Of a DNA stretch of 58,778 nt, positions 26,572 through 34,040 are shown in pieces. The notes beneath the pieces were generated by a model. That model made no database searches and was not told the origin of the DNA. It saw nothing but the letters and a program-made list of their open reading frames with translations. How positions within the stretch are numbered: position 1 is the stretch's first letter; each line of letters opens with the position of its first letter. The stretch is from a virus. The DNA lies in IMG/VR virus record IMGVR_UViG_3300028025_003040, positions 1-58,778 of that record; one strand, written 5' to 3'. The translations under genes and the position numbers were made by a program.

Positions 26572-26577
26572 ATTATA
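26572..26577 (-). promoter_or_regulatory. -10 hexamer of the SNase leader
   Basis: TATAAT in AGTATAATAG on the minus strand, just downstream of the Hsp20 stop. The structured leader begins about six bases later. Confidence 0.6.
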
Positions 26578-26581
26578 CTAT

Positions 26582-26998
26582 TTATTTGATCTTGATGGGC
26601 TTGGGCTTTTTTTCTTCAGGCACTATACGATCTACATTGATATGCAGCATGCCATCCTTTAACTCAGCACCAGTAACTTCCATGTATTCTCCAAGGGCAA
26701 AAGATCTTGTAAATTTTCTGCTTGCGATACCTTTGTGAACAACTTCTGCATCTGTTACCTCAACAATTTCTCCTTTAATTATAAGACTGCCATTGTCTAC
26801 AGACAACTCAATATCATTTTTTGAGAATCCAGCGACAGCAATCGATAACCTAAATGTGTCTTCATCTAATTTGAGAAGATCATAAGGTGGATATGATTGT
26901 GAGTTTAGTTTGTGTGCATGATTTAAACGACTTAGCTCCCTATTGAAGCCAATGAAAAAAGGATCATTAAAAAGATCCATAGCAAATTGTGTTACCAT
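26582..26998 (-). CDS. hsp20: Hsp20/alpha-crystallin small heat-shock protein
   Basis: 138 residues. N-terminal arm (FNDPFFIGFNRELSRLNHAH), then an alpha-crystallin domain with PPYDLLKLDEDTFRLSIAVA, GFSKNDIELSVDNGSLIIKG, the ASRKFTRSFALG strand and the AELKDGMLHINVDRIVPEE ending. Length fits bacterial Hsp20. It holds unfolding proteins. Strong AAAGGAGG site. Expression passes through a 5' hairpin leader. Small heat-shock genes are known in marine and freshwater phages. Confidence 0.9.
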   Translation of the reverse strand: MVTQFAMDLFNDPFFIGFNRELSRLNHAHKLNSQSYPPYDLLKLDEDTFRLSIAVAGFSKNDIELSVDNGSLIIKGEIVEVTDAEVVHKGIASRKFTRSFALGEYMEVTGAELKDGMLHINVDRIVPEEKKPKPIKIK

Positions 26999-27027
26999 TT
27001 TATTCCTCCTTTAAGCGAATAAGTTAA

Positions 27028-27066
27028 TATACGGGCCTCCTATTGGACGACCCGTATACTATTATA
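27028..27066 (-). promoter_or_regulatory. extended -10 promoter and hairpin leader of hsp20
   Basis: Minus strand: TGATATAAT (-10 at 27066-27061), then TATACGGG/CCCGTATA hairpin (27058-27028) with a 15-nt loop that contains AATAGGAGG, itself ribosome-site-like. The true site AAAGGAGG lies farther downstream and stays free. Confidence 0.6.
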
Positions 27067-27079
27067 TCAAATATTTTAT

Positions 27080-27277
27080 TTACTCGCCAGAAGAAACTTC
27101 TCCTCTGAGAATTGATTTCTTTGGTTTATTTGAATCTGACTCTGAAGCATATAGAGCTCTTAAATGAGCCTCTGCTCTTGATCTGCTTGGGTGGCAACTA
27201 ACAAGCTCACCACTGTCTTTTACAACTGCATATCCGCCTCTACATTCGGCAGAATTTTCTTTTATATTCCAAGGCAT
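27080..27277 (-). CDS. conserved phage protein (MPW...GGYAVVKDSG type)
   Basis: 65 residues: MPWNIKENSAECRGGYAVVK, then DSGELVSCHPSRSRAEAHLR, ALYASESDSNK and a basic end. This short domain, with two Cys and the EAHLRALYASE helix, is a recurrent element that I recall at the N-terminus of phage head proteins or as a stand-alone gene. Function unknown. Confidence 0.65.
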   Translation of the reverse strand: MPWNIKENSAECRGGYAVVKDSGELVSCHPSRSRAEAHLRALYASESDSNKPKKSILRGEVSSGE

Positions 27278-27332
27278 AACTGTCTCCTAATCTATTATAG
27301 TATTTACAATTATATCATTTGTAAATTTTGAG

Positions 27333-27403
27333 AGCGGGTGACCAGAATCGAACTGGCACTATCTGCTTGGAAGGCAGAGGCACTACCATTATGCAACACC
27401 CGC
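27333..27403 (-). tRNA. tRNA-Gly (TCC)
   Basis: Acceptor GCGGGTG with CACCCGC, anticodon stem CTGC/GCAG with loop CTTCCAA (anticodon TCC), T-loop TTCGATT. First of three clustered tRNAs. Confidence 0.93.
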
Positions 27404-27407
27404 AAAG

Positions 27408-27479
27408 CACCCCTGGCAGGAATCGAACCTGCGACCAACAGATTAGAAGTCTGTTGCTCTTCCTCTGAGCTACAGAGGT
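27408..27479 (-). tRNA. tRNA-Arg (TCT)
   Basis: Acceptor ACCTCTG with CAGGGGT (one G-U pair), anticodon loop CTTCTAA (anticodon TCT, reading AGA), T-loop TTCGATT. AGA is a rare codon in GC-rich actinobacteria but common in this AT-rich DNA. Confidence 0.93.
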
Positions 27480-27485
27480 ATATAT

Positions 27486-27815
27486 TTAATCGTTTGGCAT
27501 ATTCCATTCATCTATGTCCATCTGAATAATGCCCATTTGCTTTGCTATCTCTTTTCCTTCTTCTGTTAATTCTAAAGTTGCTTCAAGGTTTTCGTCATAT
27601 GAAACATTCACTAAACCCTTTTCATATAGATCCATTAAAGATTTGTCTACATACTCTTCGTGGGCATCCCATAGTTCTGGGGCAACTTCTGAGGCTGCCT
27701 CGGTTATTTTATATATAAATTCCCCAGTATTATCAACGCCAGCCAATTCAATTGCCCCTATAGAAATATAATATTCTAACTTATCATCACTATTAAACTC
27801 AAAATCTTCTTCCAT
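27486..27815 (-). CDS. hypothetical protein with winged-helix-like end
   Basis: 109 residues (MEEDFEFNSDDKLEYYISIG...), acidic. The segment LMDLYEKGLVNVSYDENLEA followed by TLELTEEGKEIAKQMGI has the helix-wing-helix look of a MarR/PadR-type domain, but this is only a pattern impression. It sits between tRNA genes. Function unknown. Confidence 0.6.
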   Translation of the reverse strand: MEEDFEFNSDDKLEYYISIGAIELAGVDNTGEFIYKITEAASEVAPELWDAHEEYVDKSLMDLYEKGLVNVSYDENLEATLELTEEGKEIAKQMGIIQMDIDEWNMPND

Positions 27816-27829
27816 TTGCAGCCTTTCTG

Positions 27830-27903
27830 TGCAACAGGTAGGACTTGAACCTACGATTACCGAATTATGAGTTCGGGGCTTTAACCAACTAAGCTACTGT
27901 TGC
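27830..27903 (-). tRNA. tRNA-Met (CAT)
   Basis: Acceptor GCAACAG with CTGTTGC, anticodon stem CCGAA/TTCGG with loop CTCATAA (anticodon CAT), T-loop TTCAAGT. The first acceptor pair is a normal G-C, so an elongator Met or lysidine-modified Ile tRNA is more likely than an initiator. Confidence 0.9.
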
Positions 27904-27911
27904 TTAGTGTA

Positions 27912-28163
27912 CTATTGTATCGTTCCGTCTTCATTCTTGTCAATAGTTTCTTCAACCAATTGCTGAACATAATCAGAAAAATGTTTCCTAATGCTTCCAG
28001 CTGGTCGCTTGCCTAGTGTTTTCCAAATTCTTTTATATTCAACTACATTAGAAAATGTTGTTGGACATAGCATAACTTCGTTGTATTCTTTTAATGTAGT
28101 TGGTAAAGGAACATGTTTACCACAACACTTACATTGTTTAGCCATTTCTTGATAAGCACTCAT
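27912..28163 (-). CDS. small zinc-knuckle protein next to terminase
   Basis: 83 residues: MAKQCKCCGKHVPLPTTLKE with three Cys and one His near the start, then a helical region (IWKTLGKRPAGSIRKHFSDY). It overlaps the terminase gene by 4 nt. It may assist packaging or be unrelated. Confidence 0.6.
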   Translation of the reverse strand: MSAYQEMAKQCKCCGKHVPLPTTLKEYNEVMLCPTTFSNVVEYKRIWKTLGKRPAGSIRKHFSDYVQQLVEETIDKNEDGTIQ

Positions 28164-29959
28164 AGTACTGTCATCCCGTCTATCGCATCCGCCAAATCTG
28201 TTGGCATCCTAGGTGGCCTAATAAGATTAAGAATTGTTTCGTCTTCTCTTTTTATGCCAAAATCATTATCATAACTCATAGATTCATATGTATGAATATT
28301 AACTTCTTGATTATTTTGAAATCTACTTCTGCTAATTGCATTATATATTGATCCGCAAACTGCATCTGCTAGATCTTTTGATCCTTTTCTAGGGTGGTCT
28401 ACTCTATCTCTCATTATTCTTAGCTGCAAGAGCTCGTCTATAAGCAAAGGTATATGAGGACCTATCACTCTTTCTTCAGATACAATCATTGCCATGTCAT
28501 CATAATGCTTTTTGGCGACAGACAGAATCTCTGTATTGATGCCATATTGTTTGAGTTGTTGCATCATGTCATGAGAGTTCCATCTGTCAAAGGTACACAC
28601 ACGAATTTTAAATCCTCGTGTTTTTAATGAAAGTATGTAGTCTTTTACCTCAGTAAAATCTACAGATTTATCTTTTGTTGGAGTCCAATATCTAACTGCG
28701 TCAATTTCTACTATAGGGGCTGGCTGTGAGTAGGTGTCTGTTACTTTAACATTTACCCATTTATTAACATGTGACATTGAGACTGCACAATGGTCGTGCT
28801 TTTGAGCTAAGTCAACATGTATAAAATATTCTTTATCTGGGTCTGGTATGAACCATTCTTCTAATCTTCCAAAATTATCTACAGCAAGATGCCCTTTATT
28901 AAATGCCTTTTCAATTTTTTCTTTAGACTTAAAAAATGCATCTACCGCATCTGGTGGCATGCATGCAAAACGTGAAAGAGCATCTAACGGATTAGTAAAG
29001 AATGCAACTTTAAAATCATTAATAGTTCTAACTGGATTTACTTCCCACGTAGGCCTCTTTAATGCATATGCTTTTGGAATCTTGTATGAAAGAATATGGT
29101 CTTCTTCCCATTGAATCTCAAACTCATTTCCCTCAGTTCCGTCTGGTAAATCCTCGTCCATTTTAAATTTATGATCACGAACAATAGTTTCTTTTTCGGC
29201 TACCACTGCATCATATCTTTGCTGAATATAGTCGTTTTTATAACGTGGGAATGAGAGCAATATAACCTTGCCAAAATCTGGAAAACGTGAATCAACCGAT
29301 GCTCTATACATGTCGTATATGGCACTACCAGTTTTAGCCTGATCATGCCCAGTAGTATTCTCAATAGCAAATCCAGAGATTTCGTCAAGAATAATTACAA
29401 TAACGTTATATCCTTCCCATGCTTCACGCTCAGAGTGTCCAGAGTGAACAGTAATAGCTTTATCAAATTTAATTTCAGAAGCCTTGTCGGTGTACTTTCC
29501 AGCAAACCATGGTGACTTTTCAATTCTTGTTTTAAATCCTTTAAAGAATACATTATTAGCTTGTTGTGCGTTAATAGCAATGTTGATAATATCAATTGAG
29601 TCGCCAGGAGGTTTTCCATAATACGTCGCTGGATCCTTTAGGCATAATAGCAAGTAAACTATATATGAAACGGCAATAGTAGAACAATAATCTTTGCCAG
29701 AACCCTTGCCAAGTTGTGCAACTACTTCATTAGCAGTTTGTTTAAATCTAATCTTTCCTTCTTCTTCGCCAAAAAGCTTAATCAATGTAGATTCTTTATA
29801 AATTTGTGAACTTTTTTCAATAAGTGTATATTGATAATCAGATAATTCTGGTAGGCCAAGGTACTGTGGGCTTCTGACAAAAGTTTTTAAATCAACGGGC
29901 TTCTCTTCAAATTCTTCGCCGTCAAGTAAGTCAATTAAATCATCAAAATTAAATTCCAC
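28160..29959 (-). CDS. terL: terminase large subunit
   Basis: 599 residues. N-terminal ATPase: Walker A GKGSGKD (Lys89) in VVAQLGKGSGKDYC and Walker B VIVIILDEISG (about residue 190). C-terminal RNase H-like nuclease: FIHVDLAQKHDHCAVSMSHV (first Asp, about residue 382), CTFDRWNSHDM, and KDLADAVCGSI (last Asp). Usual length for TerL. It translocates and cuts DNA during head filling. Overlaps terS by 11 nt. Confidence 0.93.
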   Translation of the reverse strand: MEFNFDDLIDLLDGEEFEEKPVDLKTFVRSPQYLGLPELSDYQYTLIEKSSQIYKESTLIKLFGEEEGKIRFKQTANEVVAQLGKGSGKDYCSTIAVSYIVYLLLCLKDPATYYGKPPGDSIDIINIAINAQQANNVFFKGFKTRIEKSPWFAGKYTDKASEIKFDKAITVHSGHSEREAWEGYNVIVIILDEISGFAIENTTGHDQAKTGSAIYDMYRASVDSRFPDFGKVILLSFPRYKNDYIQQRYDAVVAEKETIVRDHKFKMDEDLPDGTEGNEFEIQWEEDHILSYKIPKAYALKRPTWEVNPVRTINDFKVAFFTNPLDALSRFACMPPDAVDAFFKSKEKIEKAFNKGHLAVDNFGRLEEWFIPDPDKEYFIHVDLAQKHDHCAVSMSHVNKWVNVKVTDTYSQPAPIVEIDAVRYWTPTKDKSVDFTEVKDYILSLKTRGFKIRVCTFDRWNSHDMMQQLKQYGINTEILSVAKKHYDDMAMIVSEERVIGPHIPLLIDELLQLRIMRDRVDHPRKGSKDLADAVCGSIYNAISRSRFQNNQEVNIHTYESMSYDNDFGIKREDETILNLIRPPRMPTDLADAIDGMTVL

Positions 29960-30488
29960 TTACTTCCTCAATAATTTCTATTGGCTCAACAACCCCACTT
30001 ATTTGGGATAATCTTTTTGCTACATCCATTTTACATTTTGGACAAGAGGCAGTTACTTCTTTTAATATCTTAACCAAGATTTCTTGCTTTCTTTCAGTCT
30101 CAGATATTTGAGTTGCAAGCTCTGCGTTATCAAGTAGACCAATTTCCTGAAGCATGCCTATTCTTTTTCCTTCAATATCTGCAATCAATTTTAATGCCGT
30201 TGACTTAACATTTAGCTGACCCTGTTGATCTGCGTCTTCTACGGTCTTCCAGGCTTCTTTAATAAGCATTGCATAGTGCTTGTCTGCACCCGAGATTGCT
30301 TCTTTTGCTCTCTCTTTTGCCGTGCTATCGTTGTGTACCACAGACTTCCACTCATCAATTAACTCAATAACCTCAGCCCTCTTTAACCCAGTAAGGGTTG
30401 AAATTTGAGTTGGGCTATTACCCTTAAGCAGTTCTGAGACAACTTTATTCATTCGATCAATATGATCTACTAATTCAATTTCGGACAT
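29949..30488 (-). CDS. terS: terminase small subunit-like protein
   Basis: 179 residues. The N-terminal HTH (SPTQISTLTGLKRAEVIELI, about residues 26-45), a central helical part (LKLIADIEGKRIGMLQEIGL) and the position just upstream of terL support a small terminase role, recognising packaging sites. CPKCKMDVAKRL adds a CxxC, unusual for TerS. Alternatively, a separate HTH regulator. Confidence 0.75.
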   Translation of the reverse strand: MSEIELVDHIDRMNKVVSELLKGNSPTQISTLTGLKRAEVIELIDEWKSVVHNDSTAKERAKEAISGADKHYAMLIKEAWKTVEDADQQGQLNVKSTALKLIADIEGKRIGMLQEIGLLDNAELATQISETERKQEILVKILKEVTASCPKCKMDVAKRLSQISGVVEPIEIIEEVSGI

Positions 30489-30489
30489 G

Positions 30490-30520
30490 TATAACAGTAT
30501 ACTCTTAGTCGACTAAAAAA
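30490..30520 (-). promoter_or_regulatory. promoter before the terminase genes
   Basis: Minus strand: TATACT (near 30498) preceded by the palindrome TAGTCGACTA (about 30506-30515). A similar TAGTCGAC element precedes the tail gene promoter at 50454-50477. Confidence 0.5.
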
Positions 30521-30847
30521 TCAACTAGATTTGGCTATTTTATATAGGACTAAATACCCAATTAGATCATCTATGTCGTTATCTCCAGCAAATCCTTGAT
30601 TATTTTTTACTCTATTTAATTTATCATCAATACGAACCTTTAATTGTTCCGTGGAGTCCGCCGTTGAAAATATTCTTGCAGGCTCAAGAGCTGAGTTACC
30701 ATATGAAATATTTTTTTCAATTAACATGTGAGCAATTTCATGACAAGTAGACCATATGCTACGTCCTGCTGGTGCTCCTACTGACCTTAAATATAAATCA
30801 TTACAGTTAAACATTGTTGCATCTTCAAATACTGGTTTTAACATCAT
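30521..30847 (-). CDS. Nmad1/DUF1599-like nucleotide-modification-associated protein
   Basis: 108 residues. MLIEKNISYGNSALEPARIF, then DSTEQLKVRIDDKLNRVKNN and DDIDDLIGYLVLYKIAKS, match the DUF1599/Nmad1 ('nucleotide modification associated domain 1') pattern. These proteins are associated with modified-nucleotide pathways in phages. Adjacent to a sugar nucleotidyltransferase gene, coupled by ATGA. Confidence 0.75.
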   Translation of the reverse strand: MMLKPVFEDATMFNCNDLYLRSVGAPAGRSIWSTCHEIAHMLIEKNISYGNSALEPARIFSTADSTEQLKVRIDDKLNRVKNNQGFAGDNDIDDLIGYLVLYKIAKSS

Positions 30848-31512
30848 ACGTCCATTTCTTTATATAATTGCTTAAGTCCACGTAGTGTACCTATGTCCAT
30901 ATATCTGCCGCCTGGTTGAACAGATTGAATATCTAATCCTTGATCTATCCACTCTTGAATTTGTTTTCCTGGGTGGTCTAAATTTGGATCTATGTATCTT
31001 ATCATATTTTTACGGAATAGCATAGTGCCCCACATATCTTTATAATCACAATCCGAAACTTTATCTTTTGAAGAAAGGACTTTTCCTTCGCTAGATAAAA
31101 GAATTTGTCCAACCCTGCCTTTTAATTCTCCAAGACACTCCCAAGTTCCAAGAACTAAATCTGCGGTGTTCTTTTTCATCATTTCTTTATATATATTTAA
31201 AGGAGCATTTAAAATATAAGTGTCTGGCATGCCCACAAGAACAGTGTCATTGTATTCGCCTATCATAAATTTAATAGCGTCAGACATTGTTGATGGTTCT
31301 TTTACAATTAATTTAATATTCATATCCATATTTTGAATAATTGGTATCCACTCTGGTCTTGTAGAAACACGAACTTCGTCGCATACCTCTAGCATCTGCT
31401 CTACATGCCATTGCAGTAATGATCTTTCATCAGATATAGGTAGGCAAAACTTGGGAATGCCTCCAATTCTAGATGCCTTACCTGACGCTGGCAAAACTCC
31501 TATCGTAGCCAT
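30844..31512 (-). CDS. sugar-nucleotidyltransferase-like protein
   Basis: 222 residues. N-terminal LPASGKASRIGGIPKFCLPI is the NTP-binding loop of the GlmU/RmlA-type nucleotidyltransferases (GxGxR-x-K). Further on are MSDAIKFMIGEYNDTVLVGM with the PDTY metal-binding Asp, LVLGTWECLGELKGRVGQIL, and GGRYMDIGTLRGLKQLYKEM. It should join a sugar phosphate to a nucleotide. Its partner is probably the adjacent glycosyltransferase. Confidence 0.82.
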   Translation of the reverse strand: MATIGVLPASGKASRIGGIPKFCLPISDERSLLQWHVEQMLEVCDEVRVSTRPEWIPIIQNMDMNIKLIVKEPSTMSDAIKFMIGEYNDTVLVGMPDTYILNAPLNIYKEMMKKNTADLVLGTWECLGELKGRVGQILLSSEGKVLSSKDKVSDCDYKDMWGTMLFRKNMIRYIDPNLDHPGKQIQEWIDQGLDIQSVQPGGRYMDIGTLRGLKQLYKEMDV

Positions 31513-32144
31513 TCATGATCCCTTCTTCTAGACAATGACCAAGGCTTAGATATTTCAAAGTTGTTGGTCAGTTTGTATTTATAGTACTCTTGATTTTTAA
31601 TAAATGTCTCGTTATTTATGTTTTTTAATTTATCATCACTATTAATTGTTTGACTACCTGTTTCAGGAGCTGTGTCAATGGAGGTTGATACTATAGTATT
31701 TTCTGGGCAAAATCTTGCAGCTCTTTCATGAAAGTCATTGTCTTCAAAATATATTGGATAAAAATATTCATCAAATAGACCAATCTTGTCTATTACATTT
31801 TCTCCAACAGAAAAACATCCGTATGAATCATTTGTAAGTATAAGTTTGTCTGGGCCGCTTAATCTATCTATTTCTTGTAGCGCTGTTTCTGCCCACCTAG
31901 TGTCAGCAGAGGCAAAAAGCCAGTACTTAGAATGTGGATAACATTTAATACCAAGATTCCATGCAGCAGATAGACCTAAATTTGCTGGCATATTTAGAAC
32001 TTTAACATTTTCTTTTTGTGTTTTAAATTCTCCGCCATTATCTATAATTAAAATGTTATCTATTGGATAACTAATTGACTCCAGCATTGATTCTAACAGA
32101 TCATATCTATTTAATACTGGAACTATAAGTACAGGGATGCTCAT
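31500..32144 (-). CDS. family-2 glycosyltransferase
   Basis: 214 residues. GT-A fold start IPVLIVPVLNRYDLLESMLE, then ILIIDNGGEF, VLNMPANLGLSAAWNLGIKC and LFASADTRWAETALQEID; SADTRW is the metal-binding DxD-like site of rhamnosyl-type GT2 enzymes. FDEYFYPIYFEDNDFHERAA is also typical. It transfers a sugar to an unknown acceptor (virion, wall polymer or DNA). Coupled to the HTH gene upstream and the nucleotidyltransferase downstream. Confidence 0.85.
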   Translation of the reverse strand: MSIPVLIVPVLNRYDLLESMLESISYPIDNILIIDNGGEFKTQKENVKVLNMPANLGLSAAWNLGIKCYPHSKYWLFASADTRWAETALQEIDRLSGPDKLILTNDSYGCFSVGENVIDKIGLFDEYFYPIYFEDNDFHERAARFCPENTIVSTSIDTAPETGSQTINSDDKLKNINNETFIKNQEYYKYKLTNNFEISKPWSLSRRRDHEWLR

Positions 32145-32287
32145 CTTTTTTTAATTAATCCAAACTGATCTAAGTATCTCTGTATGGTCATAGCAGAGAC
32201 ATTACATTCTTTACCTATTTCTGTAACGGTTTTCTTTTGTATAACATATCTTCTATATAGCCAATCTTTGCTTTGATAAAGCTTCAA
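32141..32287 (-). CDS. small HTH protein (TTG start)
   Basis: 48 residues starting at a TTG that overlaps the previous TGA. The DWLYRRYVIQKKTVTEIGKE segment followed by CNVSAMTIQRYLDQFGLIKK is a clear HTH of the type seen in phage recombination or HNH-associated regulators. It probably binds DNA. Its stop overlaps the glycosyltransferase ATG. Confidence 0.65.
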   Translation of the reverse strand: MKLYQSKDWLYRRYVIQKKTVTEIGKECNVSAMTIQRYLDQFGLIKKR

Positions 32288-32436
32288 ATAGACCACCAGC
32301 CTTGTAATATTGTTTTGCCACTTGCTATCCAGTCTTTATGCAATTCCCATTGATACTGCCAATTTATCTCGTGTGTGTCTTTACCACAATAAGGACATAT
32401 ATTTTGATTTACATATTCATATACGTGCCTACACAT
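32284..32436 (-). CDS. small zinc-knuckle protein
   Basis: 50 residues (MCRHVYEYVNQNICPYCGKD...), with CxxH near the start and CPYCGK at residue 14, giving a plausible metal site. It starts in TAATG overlap with the RuvC-like gene. The Trp-rich end (WELHKDWIASGK...GWWSI) is unusual. Function unknown. Confidence 0.6.
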   Translation of the reverse strand: MCRHVYEYVNQNICPYCGKDTHEINWQYQWELHKDWIASGKTILQGWWSI

Positions 32437-33002
32437 TATCTCTCCGTAAGTATTGTATTGGTATAATGTGCAATTCCAAATGAATCTGCAACGTCAAAAT
32501 CTGATAGGTTAAGGTCGTACTTCTTATTGAAGTAGTCTACTGTTCTTTGCTTACGCATATTTCTTAATTGGTTTTGATACCATGAGTCTGCATAACCTGG
32601 GTGCTTTGCTCTTATTGCTGCCTTCTCATCTTTAGTAGGGTTACTATTCTTAATGTATGCTTGCCATGATGAGGGCGATATAGTAATTACTTCCGCCCCA
32701 GTAGACATAAGCTCGGCGATAACAACCCCATAAACGTATGATAATTTAATTACAGCATCCGCTGATTTTACAAATACAGCGCCTTCTACAACTATATAAT
32801 CAGACTTTAGTTCATCTAACATTAAAGACATTTTTTTCTTAGCGTCATATATTTTATCATATATATTGGTGCCAACTAAATCAATCTTACCCCATTTAAT
32901 TGGATAATCGTTCTCCATTAAACAAAAAGCTATTGAATTTGTTGAGGCATCTATACCAAGAACACGGCTTGCCTTAGTCTTTACTAGGTTAGCTAATGTC
33001 AT
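32436..33002 (-). CDS. ruvC-like: RuvC-like Holliday junction resolvase
   Basis: 188 residues. GIDASTNSIAFCLMEN gives the first catalytic Asp (about residue 17), DYIVVEGAVF the Glu (about residue 73), and FDVADSFGIAHY the C-terminal Asp pair, the RuvC pattern. It includes SPSSWQAYIKN and a Lys-rich region. It would resolve recombination or replication branches before packaging. It overlaps its zinc-ribbon neighbour by 14 nt. Confidence 0.85.
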   Translation of the reverse strand: MTLANLVKTKASRVLGIDASTNSIAFCLMENDYPIKWGKIDLVGTNIYDKIYDAKKKMSLMLDELKSDYIVVEGAVFVKSADAVIKLSYVYGVVIAELMSTGAEVITISPSSWQAYIKNSNPTKDEKAAIRAKHPGYADSWYQNQLRNMRKQRTVDYFNKKYDLNLSDFDVADSFGIAHYTNTILTER

Positions 33003-33267
33003 CTATCATTCCCATTAAAATGCTTTTATTACTTAAGGTTATTTTCTTTTCACATATCGTACAATAATCACCCTGGTTATACCTACTTAGCTTTACATTA
33101 CATTTTTTACACTCACGATAGGCGCCATTTCTAATAGCCTTTTTTTCATAATATTTTTCCATAATTCTTTTATTTGTTGCCACTCTACAACAAGTATCTG
33201 AGCAATACTTTTGATTGTGTGTCTTTGCATCAAAATCTTTTGCACACTCCTTGTTGCCGCATATCAT
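32989..33267 (-). CDS. double zinc-ribbon protein
   Basis: 92 residues. The first ribbon is MICGNKECAKDFDAKTHNQK followed by YCSDTCCR; the second is CKKCNVKLSRYNQGDYCTIC. The first half resembles the Cys region of HNH or RNA-binding proteins. Possibly nucleic-acid binding; no nuclease motif is seen. Confidence 0.65.
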   Translation of the reverse strand: MICGNKECAKDFDAKTHNQKYCSDTCCRVATNKRIMEKYYEKKAIRNGAYRECKKCNVKLSRYNQGDYCTICEKKITLSNKSILMGMIDDIS

Positions 33268-34040
33268 ATTTTTGGAACCTCAAATTTTTCTATTTGAATA
33301 GTTCCAGTTGGCATGGACCAACATGCTTCTTTTGCTGGACAATACTTACAGGCTGAAGTAGACTTAGTAAATGATCTCATTGGCAGGTCTCCGTCTTTAA
33401 AGTTATCCCAGACTTCACACATCCAAATAAATGTATCATCAATAATTTTTTTATTTCTTTCATTCATAACAACTGGTATAACTACTATTTCTTGTGTATT
33501 TTTATTTTCGTATAGAAAAAATCCTTCTTTGGCATCAGTTAACTTCATGTAGGTAAGCAGTTGTAGCATGTGATTTGCTGATGATTTCATCTCTGCTTGA
33601 CGGGTATCCCAAACTTCTTGTTTAGCAGTTTTAATTTCACCAATTACTTTCTCTCCCTCCCACTCCATAACAAGGTCAATAAAACCTCTAATAGGTGGGT
33701 AATCATTTTTAATCTCTTGCTCTTCAGAAACAAAGTTAGGCATTGTCTTTATTAGATTTTGTAATCTTTCGTGGGCTTGTGTGCCTTGAGCCATATTTGC
33801 AATAGCAATGGAATCATTATCGTTGATAAACATAACTCCACTAAATGCTAGATACCAGTATCTTGGGCAATTGCCATGGCCATAGCCTAGAGAACTTGGG
33901 CTGAATGAGGTCTTTGTTGTAATTGCATCTTCTCTTTTTGTAGACAGGTATGCATCGTCTAGCATTTTAGCAAAAACCTCTGGGTCGAATTTACCAGATG
34001 ACTTTTTAAATTTTAGGTTCTTGACTATATCTCTACCCAT
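33264..34040 (-). CDS. cas4-like: Cas4/RecB-type exonuclease
   Basis: 258 residues. PD-(D/E)XK motif: RGFIDLVMEWEGEKVIGEIK (Asp, then EIK). Four cysteines of a 4Fe-4S site: NCPRYWYL near residue 54 and CKYCPAKEACWS near residue 240, the Cas4/AddB arrangement. It probably resects DNA ends for RecA-dependent recombination. It lies close to recA and ruvC-like. No CRISPR array is in the window, so a CRISPR role is unlikely. Confidence 0.85.
   Translation of the reverse strand: MGRDIVKNLKFKKSSGKFDPEVFAKMLDDAYLSTKREDAITTKTSFSPSSLGYGHGNCPRYWYLAFSGVMFINDNDSIAIANMAQGTQAHERLQNLIKTMPNFVSEEQEIKNDYPPIRGFIDLVMEWEGEKVIGEIKTAKQEVWDTRQAEMKSSANHMLQLLTYMKLTDAKEGFFLYENKNTQEIVVIPVVMNERNKKIIDDTFIWMCEVWDNFKDGDLPMRSFTKSTSACKYCPAKEACWSMPTGTIQIEKFEVPKI

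Noticed and set aside
33264-34040. CRISPR-Cas system because of the Cas4-like gene
   Set aside because: No repeats, Cas1 or Cas2 in the window; stand-alone Cas4-like exonucleases are common in phages next to recombination genes.
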